From RHLJ01 sp965601955 (lineage in GTDB: Bacteria > Bacteroidota > Rhodothermia > Balneolales > Balneolaceae), in assembly GCA_965601955.1 (NCBI GenBank), contig OZ271855.1:2232001-2296000 (forward strand): a DNA stretch of 64,000 nt. Direction: 5' to 3'. Positions 8,701-15,459 of this stretch are shown piece by piece (the first letter of the stretch is position 1; the number at the start of each line of letters is the position of its first letter). The translations under genes and the position numbers were made by a program. A model generated the notes under the pieces. The model had not been told where the DNA came from. It ran no database searches and saw only the letters and a list, made by a program, of their open reading frames with translations.

Positions 8701-9916
8701 TGCCCGAACCTTCCGGAGTAACGGACAGGGTTTGGGCTAGTATGGACCCGGGCAGGGTATCCGGGACGACCGCTTGCAGGTAAGGGAAGGAAGCATACTC
8801 CTCGATGGCCCAGGTAGTTAAAAAGTCAAATCCGGAAAAACTGGATTGGAACAGCATTTCTGCAGAAGTTAAACCCGTAACTGTCTGGGAATTATTATCC
8901 GAACCAATCCCATCGCTCTGCCCGGAAGTTTCGGTATTCCAATAGCTGTCCGATACTTCTCCATCAAAAATACTGCCAATCAGGCCTCCCGGTGTCGATC
9001 CTGAAACGGACCCTGTGGAATAGGATGAGCTAACTATTCTGGTATCCAGTTCGCCAATTAACCCACCAGCTTCAGTACTAGTTGCATGCGCATTGCCTGT
9101 GGCATAACAATTCTCAACAGCAATAGTAAGACTGGACCCATCTGCTAAACCTACCAGCCCACCTACAAAGTTAGTTCCGGTTACATTTCCGGTTGCATAG
9201 CAGCTACTTATTTTATTATTACTTCCGTCAATTTTTCCTATAAGGCCTCCAGTATCAACATTACCAGTAACCGTGGCTTCGGAAAATAGTTGATCATAGG
9301 TCCCGGAACCTGGAGGCATACTCCCGATTAAGCCGCCAACCTGATTACCTCCGGAAACTGAGCCGGTAGAATAGGTATTGGTCACAGAAGTACTACCTGT
9401 AGCCAGGCCTGCTAATGCACCGGTATTCGTAGCTCCTTCAATGTGCACATTTACTAAGCCAAGATTGGAAATGGTAGCCCCGTTGAGGTATCCAAATAAA
9501 CCTATATATGATGTTAAAGACCGGTTAATAGAAAGACCAGAGATCGTATAATTATTTCCCTCATATTCCCCTCTGAAATGGGTTGTGTTATTTCCAATGG
9601 GTGAGAACCCCGCTCCCTCATCCCAGGTGGAAGTGGAGGAGGCATCAATGTCTGCCGTTTGTTGGTAATAGAAATTATTCCCCCAAGCGGTATCGGATTG
9701 GCTGAGCCAGTACAAATTGTCAGGAGTTGCGATGAGGTAAGGATCGCCAGAGGTCCCCGATCCGGTCGGGATTACGGCGGTTTGTGCTTTTCCCAATACC
9801 GGGAAAAGAAGAATTAGAAGAGCCACTCCCAAGTGAAGAGAATGAAATGCTAATCCCCTTAATGTTCTACTTAATGTCCTAGTTGTTTTACATAGATGCA
9901 TATTGAAACTTCTCAT
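2711..9916 (-). CDS. Giant GLUG-repeat surface protein with T9SS type A sorting domain
   Basis: About 2,400 residues if started at ATG 9916 (MRSFNMHL...). A longer in-frame TTG start at 9964 is less likely because it would put a charged tail before the signal peptide ending near GKA/Q. The body is five blocks of about 345 residues. Each begins with a GSGxxGDPYLI strand and carries many GLUG motifs (GGLIG...SYSTGSVSG), predicted as right-handed beta-helix turns. A further domain of about 450 residues follows, and the last ~85 residues are a typical T9SS sorting domain (NYPNPFNPSTSIQF, then GVYLYQL and a basic end). I infer a secreted, cell-surface adhesin-like or matrix protein. A palindrome cluster at 3086-3160 has been translated into the linker before the sorting domain. 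Neighbouring blocks are nearly identical at DNA level, so copy number may vary. Confidence 0.9.
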   Translation of the reverse strand: MRSFNMHLCKTTRTLSRTLRGLAFHSLHLGVALLILLFPVLGKAQTAVIPTGSGTSGDPYLIATPDNLYWLSQSDTAWGNNFYYQQTADIDASSTSTWDEGAGFSPIGNNTTHFRGEYEGNNYTISGLSINRSLTSYIGLFGYLNGATISNLGLVNVHIEGATNTGALAGLATGSTSVTNTYSTGSVSGGNQVGGLIGSMPPGSGTYDQLFSEATVTGNVDTGGLIGKIDGSNNKISSCYATGNVTGTNFVGGLVGLADGSSLTIAVENCYATGNAHATSTEAGGLIGELDTRIVSSSYSTGSVSGSTPGGLIGSIFDGEVSDSYWNTETSGQSDGIGSDNNSQTVTGLTSAEMLFQSSFSGFDFLTTWAIEEYASFPYLQAVVPDTLPGSILAQTLSVTPEGSGTELDPYLIADIFNLRWLSENSSAWTSTTYIEQTADIDASITSTWNSGAGFSPIGNSTTNFSGEYEGNNYTISGLFIDRSSTPYKGLFGLINGASISNLGLLNVDIEGASSTGALVGLATGSTSVTNSYSTGSVSGDANVGGLIGFVTSGSGTYEQVFSEATVTGSGSGVGGLIGDLSLSSSGKMSNCYATGNVTGSVDVGGLVGYAYAGGNLIIVVENCYATGNAHATGSKVGGLIGTLDGTIVSSSYSTGLVSGSTPGGLIGENFDGEVSDSYWNTETSGQSDGIGSDNNSQTVTGLTTSEFLSRSNFNLGDAWIQFSGFTDPFLASFPIDSVNGLPYSSYVPNGSGSEGDPYLISNLENIQWLSAAPFAWDDDIYFQQTADIDASTTSTWDAGAGFSPIGNTTTPFEGEYEGNNYTISGLFINRSSTPLIGLFGYINGASISNLGLLNVDIEGFSNTGALVGLGQNNNSVTNAYSTGSVFGEYNVGGLIGQVGSDSGTYEQLFSEATVTGSSSSVGGLIGQYRGNNSVSTCYATGNVTGSNNIGGLIGTAYDAGDVTNVVENCYATGNTHATGSPVGGLVGLLELRIVSSSYSTGFVSGSTSGGLIGQNFNGEVSDSYWNTETSGQSDGIGSDNNSQTVTGLTSSEFLSRSNFNFGDAWIQFSGFTDPFLASFPIDSVNGLPYSSYVPNGSGSEGDPYLISNLENIQWLSAAPFVWDDDAYFQQTADIDASATSTWDSGAGFSPIGNTTTNFNGDYEGNNYTISGLFIDRSSTGYIGLFGYINGASISNIGLLNVDMEGASNTGALAGLASGSTSVINSYSTGSVSGNDNIGGLIGHVPSGSGAYEQVFSETTVTGDDRIGGLVGQYGGSNAISSCYTTGNVTGSSEIGGLVGNAFDVGGVTNVVENCYATGTVHATSSEAGGLIGLLELRIINSSYSTGSVSGSTSGGLIGQNFNGEVSDSYWNTETSGQSDGIGSDNNSQTVTGLTSAQMQQEASFSGFDFANTWGIVNGFLEPYLQAFSPDSIGGYPLAFYPTGSGTGGDPYQITTLDNLLILSQAESIWDSDFIQTTNIDATPTSGWNSGAGFESIGSTSSPFTGSFDGQDFSITGLFINRADEDTLGLFGRADSAALQNIQLLDVDITGNDAVGALAGVVDSTIVNDISVSGSVTANANVGGLIGRMNSNTATNIHSAVMVSADSSYSGGLIGFATNASITDCSVSATVTGDAATGGVAGFFTGSPGILSTLSNCTTSGDISGSTGVGGLVGNMSLANIGSSNTTGTISASGDYAGGIAGAVEFASNIRKVYSLGNVTSTADNVGGLVGLILNEVHISNSYSLGDVSTPGDFVGGLVGAVNVESTITNSYATGSVSGNVAGGLLGALSNSSSVAGSFSTGKVTGINIGGLIGVNSVSTVSDSYWNTQTSGLSTGIGFDVNSQIVTGLTTAQMIDSTNFSGFDFASDTVWAIDDGFTFPYLPTVSDLRMVVATIDSGEGWRMVGNRGDVTYSDLLDPLWTQGFTGADTESGSTNVYFYEEATQTWTAPSKASDYFGKADSDSVNTALNGILLYVYGDDDNDGNQDSWPKYIISENTTVNDTLDVSLSYTDNVSADSAGWNLVSNPYPVSLDWTEVVTNGDITNTFPVAYIWDDSLNAGSGAYRINYGYPLPPGLPQDLIFDGAIPAMQAFWVKATSTGASLSIKPDYQGASQVLYKQLSDRNQKQPAVPWISLSISSGDFSDQVVLFASDDYKAPKLKSIAGRYTEISIEDEEQLWAATSLSLDSLENGEQLHFPIHLSTTETGTFTFTWNGLDTFGSYNFELRDHLTGESISLSEGNTYFFELEAGARLPDGQASAKHSVTELRNEEMKSPLERGFRGVSAKAGKVESISTRFDLRVAAGTLVSDELEQDLPATYALAQNYPNPFNPSTSIQFELPESGNVELLVFDVLGRQVATLVDDRMEAGSHQIRFDASALASGVYLYQLRAGSTVLTKKLTLIK
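3086..3160. repeat. Palindromic repeats embedded in the giant CDS
   Basis: Three hairpins lie back to back: TCCCCTCT/AGAGGGGA (3086-3093, 3096-3103), TTCCGTA/TACGGAA (3117-3123, 3131-3137) and an imperfect GC-rich one near 3150-3173. In the gene frame they encode KSPLERGFRGV, HSVTELRNEE and RLPDGQASA, peptides that arise from intergenic repeats rather than from the protein family. The host frame stays open. Confidence 0.75.
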
Positions 9917-10004
9917 AATGCTTTTTTTCGGGGTGTAGATTGAAATTTTGCTGTCTACCAGCAACCCGAAAAATCTAGGCGAACTGCCTCACTTTTTTGG
10001 TCAT

Positions 10005-10026
10005 GTAGATTCCAAGTAGATTCAAA
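10005..10026. promoter_or_regulatory. Tandem 11-base direct repeat in divergent promoter region
   Basis: GTAGATTCCAA (10005-10015) is followed at once by GTAGATTCAAA (10016-10026). A third copy, GTAGATTGAAA, lies at 9935-9945. All sit in the 186-base gap between the divergent giant surface gene and the TPR-HTH regulator. The 11-base spacing puts the copies on one face of the helix, as for many activator sites. The binding protein is unknown. Confidence 0.4.
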
Positions 10027-10102
10027 CCAGGCGTTTTTTTGGGCGAGTATCCCTATCATAAGCCCTGTTAGATAATTACAAAATCTCCTCAAAGCAGGTA
10101 TT

Positions 10103-11851
10103 ATGAAGACATTAAAGGGTTTAATTGGCATTTTCGTAGTTATATTTTGTTCGGGGCTGGTACAGGCACAGCAATCAGAGCTGGATTCTTTAAAACAAGT
10201 CTTGGAAACTGAAATAACTGAGGATATTGTCCGGGTTGAGCGTCTACATGAAGTGGCAAGTTTGATTTACCGAAGAAATCCCAGGGAAGCGCAACCGTAT
10301 TTATTTGAAGCGCTTGAAATATCTAATCAAATAGGGGATTTGGTAAAAGAAGGAGCTTCGAATCGATTATTGGGGGTAACCTATGCCTTCCTGGGAATGC
10401 AGGATAGTGCCCTGGTCTATTTTGAACGTGCACTCAGTTTATTTACCGAGCTGGAAAATCAACTTGGAATGGCAACAACAAACCAGGCTATAGGCACTAT
10501 ATATGCTATGCAGGGAAATTATGAGGGTGCGATTTCCCGAATCCTGGATGCAATCCCACACTTTGAGGCTTTAGGGGATTCAATCGCATTGGGAGTATCC
10601 TATTTCAACATCGCAAATATGTATAACGAGCAAGAACTCCATGAGGAAGCTCTGATTCGTTTAGAAAAAGCATTTTCTATTTATGATGAAGCAGGTATTG
10701 AAGACCGCTTGCCCAGGGTGTATACGGCTTTGGTAATTACCAATGAAAGGTTGGGAAGACTGGATGAAGCACTTAGCTACCTGGAAACAGGTATTGAGTT
10801 TTCCAATAGGTTCAATGATATACTGAGTCTTAGGAATTTACACCGTGAAGGTGGAAGGATATATGTGCAAAAAGAAGAGTACGAGGAGGCCAAATATCAT
10901 ACAGAAAGGGCATTGGATTTGAATAACAGGACCGGGGCTAACCCGATTGCAAAACAAAACATTGTTCAACAACTGGCCATCATTGAATTCGGGCTGGGGC
11001 GGACCGTTTCAGCAAAGCAGTATATTGAAGAGGTAATTAACTCTGAATTGATTAATACAGAAGGCAGAGAGCGATTAAAGGTGGCTTCATTAGAGCTTTA
11101 TGCTGATATAGAGGCGGAATTGGGCAATGGATTAAAAGCGCATGAACTGATTAAAGAGGCTAAGGTTATTTCGGATAGTTTAGCCGAAGCCGAGAATGCC
11201 CGGAAAATTGCTGAATTGGAAACCATTTATGAAACAGAAAAAAGAATCGCTCAAATTGAGTTGCTTGAAATCAAAAATGAAGCAGCCAACCTTCGCCTAC
11301 TTCTTACCATCATATTCTCAGTAATTCTTATCGCTTCTATTTCCGGATGGTATATTATTTCAACCAGACGAAAATCCGAAAGAAAGAAGAGAGAGCTGGG
11401 GGAGTTGAAAAGAGAGTTGGATAATTATGGAACCTTGATCGCTGAGAAGAATAAGTTCATGGCAAAGTTGCAGGAGAACCTGGAAGAACTGAAAATTGAT
11501 GCAAAAAGCTTTCAAACCAAAAAAGGGCTTCTGAACCTGGTAGATTCAGTGAGCCAAAACATTCAGTTGACCGATCAGGAAGAGAACTTGTTTAAACGCA
11601 TTGACCAGGTGAATGCCGGGTTCTTCCTGAAATTAAGGAAGATATCGGATGAAATAACACAACACGACGAGCGGTTAGCTTCGCTGGTTCAAATGGGTTT
11701 AAGCAACAAAGAGATAGGACCCATATTAGGGATCAGTCCAAGAAGTGTGAATCAGGCCCGTTACCGGTTGAAGAAGAAACTTCAACTTGAACCCGAGGTT
11801 GATTTAATTGAATATTTGAAGAAGATAGCGGCGTGGGAAATTTTGAATTAG
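10103..11851 (+). CDS. TPR-repeat membrane regulator with C-terminal HTH
   Basis: 582 residues. The signal peptide MKTLKGLIGIFVVIFCSG... ends near AQA/Q. TPR-like repeats span about residues 40-370, one membrane helix lies near 398-415, then a coiled coil, and the last 60 residues form a LuxR-type helix-turn-helix (LSNKEIGPILGISPRSVNQA). The protein is a clear paralogue of the partial gene at the window start. The expected topology is a periplasmic TPR sensor with a cytoplasmic DNA-binding end. It is divergent from the giant surface-protein gene, which makes that gene a plausible target, but this is inference. Compared with its paralogue the stop has changed from TAG to TGG, and five extra residues are read before the repeat-derived stop. 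Confidence 0.85.
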   Translation: MKTLKGLIGIFVVIFCSGLVQAQQSELDSLKQVLETEITEDIVRVERLHEVASLIYRRNPREAQPYLFEALEISNQIGDLVKEGASNRLLGVTYAFLGMQDSALVYFERALSLFTELENQLGMATTNQAIGTIYAMQGNYEGAISRILDAIPHFEALGDSIALGVSYFNIANMYNEQELHEEALIRLEKAFSIYDEAGIEDRLPRVYTALVITNERLGRLDEALSYLETGIEFSNRFNDILSLRNLHREGGRIYVQKEEYEEAKYHTERALDLNNRTGANPIAKQNIVQQLAIIEFGLGRTVSAKQYIEEVINSELINTEGRERLKVASLELYADIEAELGNGLKAHELIKEAKVISDSLAEAENARKIAELETIYETEKRIAQIELLEIKNEAANLRLLLTIIFSVILIASISGWYIISTRRKSERKKRELGELKRELDNYGTLIAEKNKFMAKLQENLEELKIDAKSFQTKKGLLNLVDSVSQNIQLTDQEENLFKRIDQVNAGFFLKLRKISDEITQHDERLASLVQMGLSNKEIGPILGISPRSVNQARYRLKKKLQLEPEVDLIEYLKKIAAWEILN

Positions 11852-11864
11852 AAATCCATAATTC

Positions 11865-12050
11865 AAAATGAAAGATTTAAAATGAAAAATGAATCGTCAT
11901 TGCTTCTCCCGACCCCGAATACTCGGGGGGAGAAGCAATCTCAGAATATTTGCTTCTATACTGAGATTGCTTCGTCTCTCGATCCCGAAAGCTTTCGGGA
12001 CGGGATTCTCGCAATATTCTATTTTTCATCTTTCATTTTAAATTTTGAAT
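11865..12050. repeat. MITE-like palindromic repeat, family A, copy 2
   Basis: The same AT-rich outer arms as the copy at 1671 and an identical 42-base core at 11935-11976. The rest of the core differs, with hairpins CCCGA...TCGGG and CCCGAAAGCTTTCGGG. The right arm overlaps the 3' end of the oxidoreductase gene and contains its stop codon (12038-12040). Confidence 0.8.
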
Positions 12051-13477
12051 TCGCTTTTCAAAGCAGAAGTAGCCGCATGATAGCCGCTCATTCCATGTAC
12101 GCCACCGCCGGGAGGAGTTGAGGAAGAGCAGATATAAACCCCGTCAATGGGCAGGGTATAAGGGTTCCATTTTATGATAGGGCGCCCAACGAGTTGCTTG
12201 AAGAATTGCGCCCCGCCGTTAATATCCCCTCCGATATAATTCTCATTATAGGCATTCATTTGCCGGGCATTCATCGTGTTATAAGAGATAATGGTATCCC
12301 GGAATCCCGGAGCATAGCGTTCGATTTGGTTTAGAATATCTTCGGTACAATCTCTGTCGGACCCATTTGGTACATGGCAATAAGCCCACAGGGTATGCTT
12401 GCCCTCCGGTGCTCGTGTATCATCAAATAAACTGGGCTGAGAGAGAAGCACATAGGGCTTTTCGGCGTAGTTGCCTTTCCAGGTTTCCCGTTCGGAATGA
12501 GCTAGTTCTTCCAGGGTTCCACCCAGGTGAACGGTTCCTGCTTTACCGCAGCCTTCATTTAGCCAGGGCACCGGCTCAGAAAGAGCAATATCGATTTTAA
12601 AGCAACCCGGGCCATAGGTATAGTTTTCGTACCGCTTCTTAAATGCATCAGGTAAGTCATCCGCACAAATCTGGGCGATTTGGTGAGGGGTTAGATCAAA
12701 GAGTACCGCTTTTGCTTTGGGGACTTCAGCTAGTTTTGTAATTCGGTTTCCGGTTTCAATCACTCCGCCCAGGCTTTTGAAGTACTCCGCCATGGAGGTA
12801 GTGATTTTCGAAGAACCGCCTTTCGCAATTGGCCAGCCGACAGCATGTAAAGTGATGGAGAGTACTAATCCAAAAGAGGCTGAGAAGGCTTTTTCCAGGG
12901 GAATAATACTATGGGCAGCCATTCCCGCAAAAAAGGCTTTAGCTTCTTTTGTTTTGAAAAGGGAGTTGGCTAAATGCGTGGTTGAAAACATCCCATACCA
13001 GCCAAAGCGGGCCATCGTAAGTGGATTCTGGGGATTGCGAAGGGTACCGAACAAATCATTCCTCAATGAATCCCAAACGTTCACAAAGTCTTTGAAAAGG
13101 CGTTCATAGCTTTTTGCATCTTGCCCGAGGCCTTCCAGTGTTTTTTCCAATGAGCGGTACCCAAGAACAGCTTCTCCATTTTCCAGAGGGTGTGCAGCTC
13201 CGACTTCAGGATGTATCCACTCTAATCCATATTGATCGAGTGGAAGGGTAGAGAGGAATGGGGAGGCAACAGCGGTTGGATGTACCGCAGAACAAACGTC
13301 GTGGTGAAATCCGGGTTCAGTGAGTTCTTTAGTCCGGGTACCACCTCCAATGGTATCCTCAGCCTCGATTACCTTAACGGATAATCCTTCCTGGGCTAAG
13401 CGAATCGCTGCTGAAAGTCCGTTAGGTCCCGAACCTACAACTACTGCATCGAATTCTGGATTTTTGGTTTTGTTCAA
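12038..13477 (-). CDS. NAD(P)/FAD-dependent oxidoreductase, phytoene-desaturase-like
   Basis: 479 residues. The N-terminal Rossmann motif VVGSGPNGLSAAIRLAQEG (about residues 12-30) binds FAD, an acidic residue (EAED) ends the second strand, and IGGGTRTKELT follows. The C-terminal signature is STPPGGGVHGMSGYHAA. This pattern is typical of the carotenoid desaturase/isomerase-like (CrtI/COG1233) family, but the substrate cannot be read from sequence and no carotenoid genes are nearby. The start is TTG at 13477: an in-frame stop lies just upstream and no ATG occurs near the Rossmann motif. It lies 6 bases after the subtilase gene on the same strand, so the two are probably co-transcribed. Its last codons overlap a repeat element. 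Confidence 0.85.
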   Translation of the reverse strand: MNKTKNPEFDAVVVGSGPNGLSAAIRLAQEGLSVKVIEAEDTIGGGTRTKELTEPGFHHDVCSAVHPTAVASPFLSTLPLDQYGLEWIHPEVGAAHPLENGEAVLGYRSLEKTLEGLGQDAKSYERLFKDFVNVWDSLRNDLFGTLRNPQNPLTMARFGWYGMFSTTHLANSLFKTKEAKAFFAGMAAHSIIPLEKAFSASFGLVLSITLHAVGWPIAKGGSSKITTSMAEYFKSLGGVIETGNRITKLAEVPKAKAVLFDLTPHQIAQICADDLPDAFKKRYENYTYGPGCFKIDIALSEPVPWLNEGCGKAGTVHLGGTLEELAHSERETWKGNYAEKPYVLLSQPSLFDDTRAPEGKHTLWAYCHVPNGSDRDCTEDILNQIERYAPGFRDTIISYNTMNARQMNAYNENYIGGDINGGAQFFKQLVGRPIIKWNPYTLPIDGVYICSSSTPPGGGVHGMSGYHAATSALKSEFKI

Positions 13478-13483
13478 AGGGTA

Positions 13484-15136
13484 TTAATTGGTTCCGCTCG
13501 TCATTTCTTCTGCCATTAATAATGCTTCATACGCATTAACAATTCCCCCGGAAGCCGAAAGTGTTGAAAAAGGTACCATTGCTTCTGATCCGGGGCGATA
13601 AACCTGGTCATTAGCTGGCTTTGTTACGGTTTTCATTAATATCTCTTTTACCTGAGCTGCAGTAAGTTCCGGGTAATAGTTCATTACTAATGCAGCTACT
13701 CCGGCAACCACTGGTGCAGCCATGCTGGTACCATCGTTTGCCTTGTATTCATCATATGGGTAGGTGGAATAGACCTCTACTCCGGGGGCAAAAATGTCCA
13801 CATTTTCAACTCCATAGTTGCTGAATACCGCAGTAAGGTCAGCGCCTTCTTCCCATGAAGATGCCCCAACGGTTAGGAATGAGTATGCTTCTCCACCAGC
13901 TTCATAGTATTTGTTAGGGAAAGAGTCGGTACTGTCAATATTTTCGGAATCATTTCCGGCTCCGTTTACCAATAACACTCCCTGCTCATCGGCGAATTTA
14001 ACGGCGTCGTCTACATAATGCTTTTGAGGGGAATAGCCTTTACCGAAACTCATATTAATTACTTTGGCTCCATTTTCAGCGGCATAACGAATGGCATTTG
14101 CGACGTCTTTATCCCGCTCATCACCGTTTGGCACTGCCCGAAGGATCATAAGCTTCACATCGGCGACGCCATCCATTCCAAGTTCATTATCCCTGATAGC
14201 TCCTACAATTCCTGCAACATGGGTACCGTGTTCATAGCTGGCACCTTTCACATCGTTATTTCCATAAAAGCGATTGGTCAGATCTTCATAATCATCTCCA
14301 ACGATATCCCGAGGGTCGAATTCCGGGTTCATACCAAAATCGTTTAAGCCCTGGAATTGATCTACCGCTTCCTGTACATCTGCTTCAGTGATGTTATTGT
14401 CAATTAACACATTCGCAAGTTGTTTCGCCTGGGCCAGGTAGGGGCCATCGGTAGATTTAGGCTCGATATCTTCAGCGCTCAGGGAATCCATACTGGATAC
14501 CCCAAGAATTTGTCGGGCTCCCATAATCGCCTGGTTAATATTCTTGAGCTGGTTCAGGTTTTGCTGTACATCCTGCTTTTCGTACTCGTATTCGGCTACG
14601 ATCTTCTGATAATATTCGTATTCCTCTTTTTCTTCTCCGGTTAAAGTCTCAGGGTCTACTCCTGCGTATTTATCGGATAGTTCGGTGTATAGGCGGGTGA
14701 CTTCATAAGTGTCGTCATCAACACTGCGTCCATCCGGGCCTCCTATGAAATTCCAGCCATGAATATCGTCTACATAGCCGTTTCCGTCATCATCAATGCC
14801 ATTTCCAGGAATTTCATCTTCATTAACCCATACGTTGTCAGCAAGATCTTCGTGTTCTACATCGGTGCCTGAATCAATGATGGCTACAATAACTTCCTGT
14901 TTCGGAGATTTATCTTTTAAAAGCTCTTCATAGGCTTTTTCAACCCCGGTTCCGTAATAGGGGGAGCGCTCAGCTCCGGTTAAATGCCAGTCGAGTGTGG
15001 CTGAGAGTTCTTCCATTTCCATAGGCTCCTCAATTACTTCTGGAGTCGGAGATTGGTTGGCTACTTCCTTAGTGGAAGAACAGGCAAGGGTTATAATGAA
15101 TAAAAGGATGAATAGGAATCGATAGTGTGAGTGCAT
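13484..15136 (-). CDS. Subtilisin-like serine protease (S8), lipoprotein
   Basis: 550 residues from ATG 15136. The frame continues 93 codons upstream, but that part is translated repeat sequence and lies before a clear lipoprotein signal (FIITLACSS, lipid Cys at 19). The catalytic triad is D88 (AIIDSGTD), H306 (HGTHVAG) and S471 (DGTSMAAP). The Asp-His spacing of 218 residues is long and includes a Ca-binding-like stretch NGIDDDGNGYVDD and a Glu-rich coiled coil. This fits the Bacteroidota group of S8 peptidases. It is likely anchored in the outer membrane or periplasm, acting on envelope proteins. The FAD oxidoreductase follows 6 bases downstream. Confidence 0.9.
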   Translation of the reverse strand: MHSHYRFLFILLFIITLACSSTKEVANQSPTPEVIEEPMEMEELSATLDWHLTGAERSPYYGTGVEKAYEELLKDKSPKQEVIVAIIDSGTDVEHEDLADNVWVNEDEIPGNGIDDDGNGYVDDIHGWNFIGGPDGRSVDDDTYEVTRLYTELSDKYAGVDPETLTGEEKEEYEYYQKIVAEYEYEKQDVQQNLNQLKNINQAIMGARQILGVSSMDSLSAEDIEPKSTDGPYLAQAKQLANVLIDNNITEADVQEAVDQFQGLNDFGMNPEFDPRDIVGDDYEDLTNRFYGNNDVKGASYEHGTHVAGIVGAIRDNELGMDGVADVKLMILRAVPNGDERDKDVANAIRYAAENGAKVINMSFGKGYSPQKHYVDDAVKFADEQGVLLVNGAGNDSENIDSTDSFPNKYYEAGGEAYSFLTVGASSWEEGADLTAVFSNYGVENVDIFAPGVEVYSTYPYDEYKANDGTSMAAPVVAGVAALVMNYYPELTAAQVKEILMKTVTKPANDQVYRPGSEAMVPFSTLSASGGIVNAYEALLMAEEMTSGTN

Positions 15137-15252
15137 ACCTAAAGAATTATTGAAAAAATTTCGCTTAAGATAACGAATAAAAGTACTTAACGAAGACATG
15201 AAATCTGCATGAGACTCGTAAAATGGTTTTAAAATGTTTTCGTCTTTTTCTT

Positions 15253-15346
15253 GGTCATCCCCGATCTTCTTTGTCATCCCGGGCCTGTCTGCCGATAGGC
15301 AGGCTTGACCCGGGATGACGGACAAGAGAGAGGGTGCAGGATGACC
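15253..15346. repeat. Palindromic repeat, family C, copy 1
   Basis: Nested arms: GGTCATCC (15253-15260) with GGATGACC (15339-15346), and GTCATCCCGGG (15273-15283) with CCCGGGATGAC (15309-15319), closed by a GCCTGTC/GGCAGGC hairpin. It lies in the 323-base gap between the subtilase start and the DUF445 gene. That gap also holds A-rich direct repeats and the inverted repeat at 15399, and no gene. Confidence 0.8.
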
Positions 15347-15398
15347 GCAGAAGGGAGATAGGCCGAAGAATAAAGAATAAAGAACAAGGAGCAAGGAA

Positions 15399-15446
15399 TT
15401 AAGAACATTGAACATTGAAGAATTGATAATTGCTCAATGTTCTTAA
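15399..15446. repeat. Inverted repeat between subtilase and DUF445 genes
   Basis: Perfect 13-base arms TTAAGAACATTGA (15399-15411) and TCAATGTTCTTAA (15434-15446). It sits 14 bases after the DUF445 stop codon, so it could fold at the 3' end of that mRNA, though there is no T-run like that of a classical terminator. Confidence 0.65.
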
Positions 15447-15459
15447 CTCAAAAGAGGGA

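Noticed and set aside
5560..9770. Regular repeats that could suggest a CRISPR array
   Set aside because: The unit is about 1 kb and codes for protein domains; there are no short direct repeats with unique spacers and no cas genes.
9917..9964. Longer start (TTG 9964) for the giant surface protein
   Set aside because: It would place 16 charged/polar residues before the signal peptide, and ATG 9916 is available.
15137..15415. N-terminal extension of the subtilase frame
   Set aside because: It is translated family C repeat DNA and A-rich sequence; the lipoprotein signal starts at ATG 15136.
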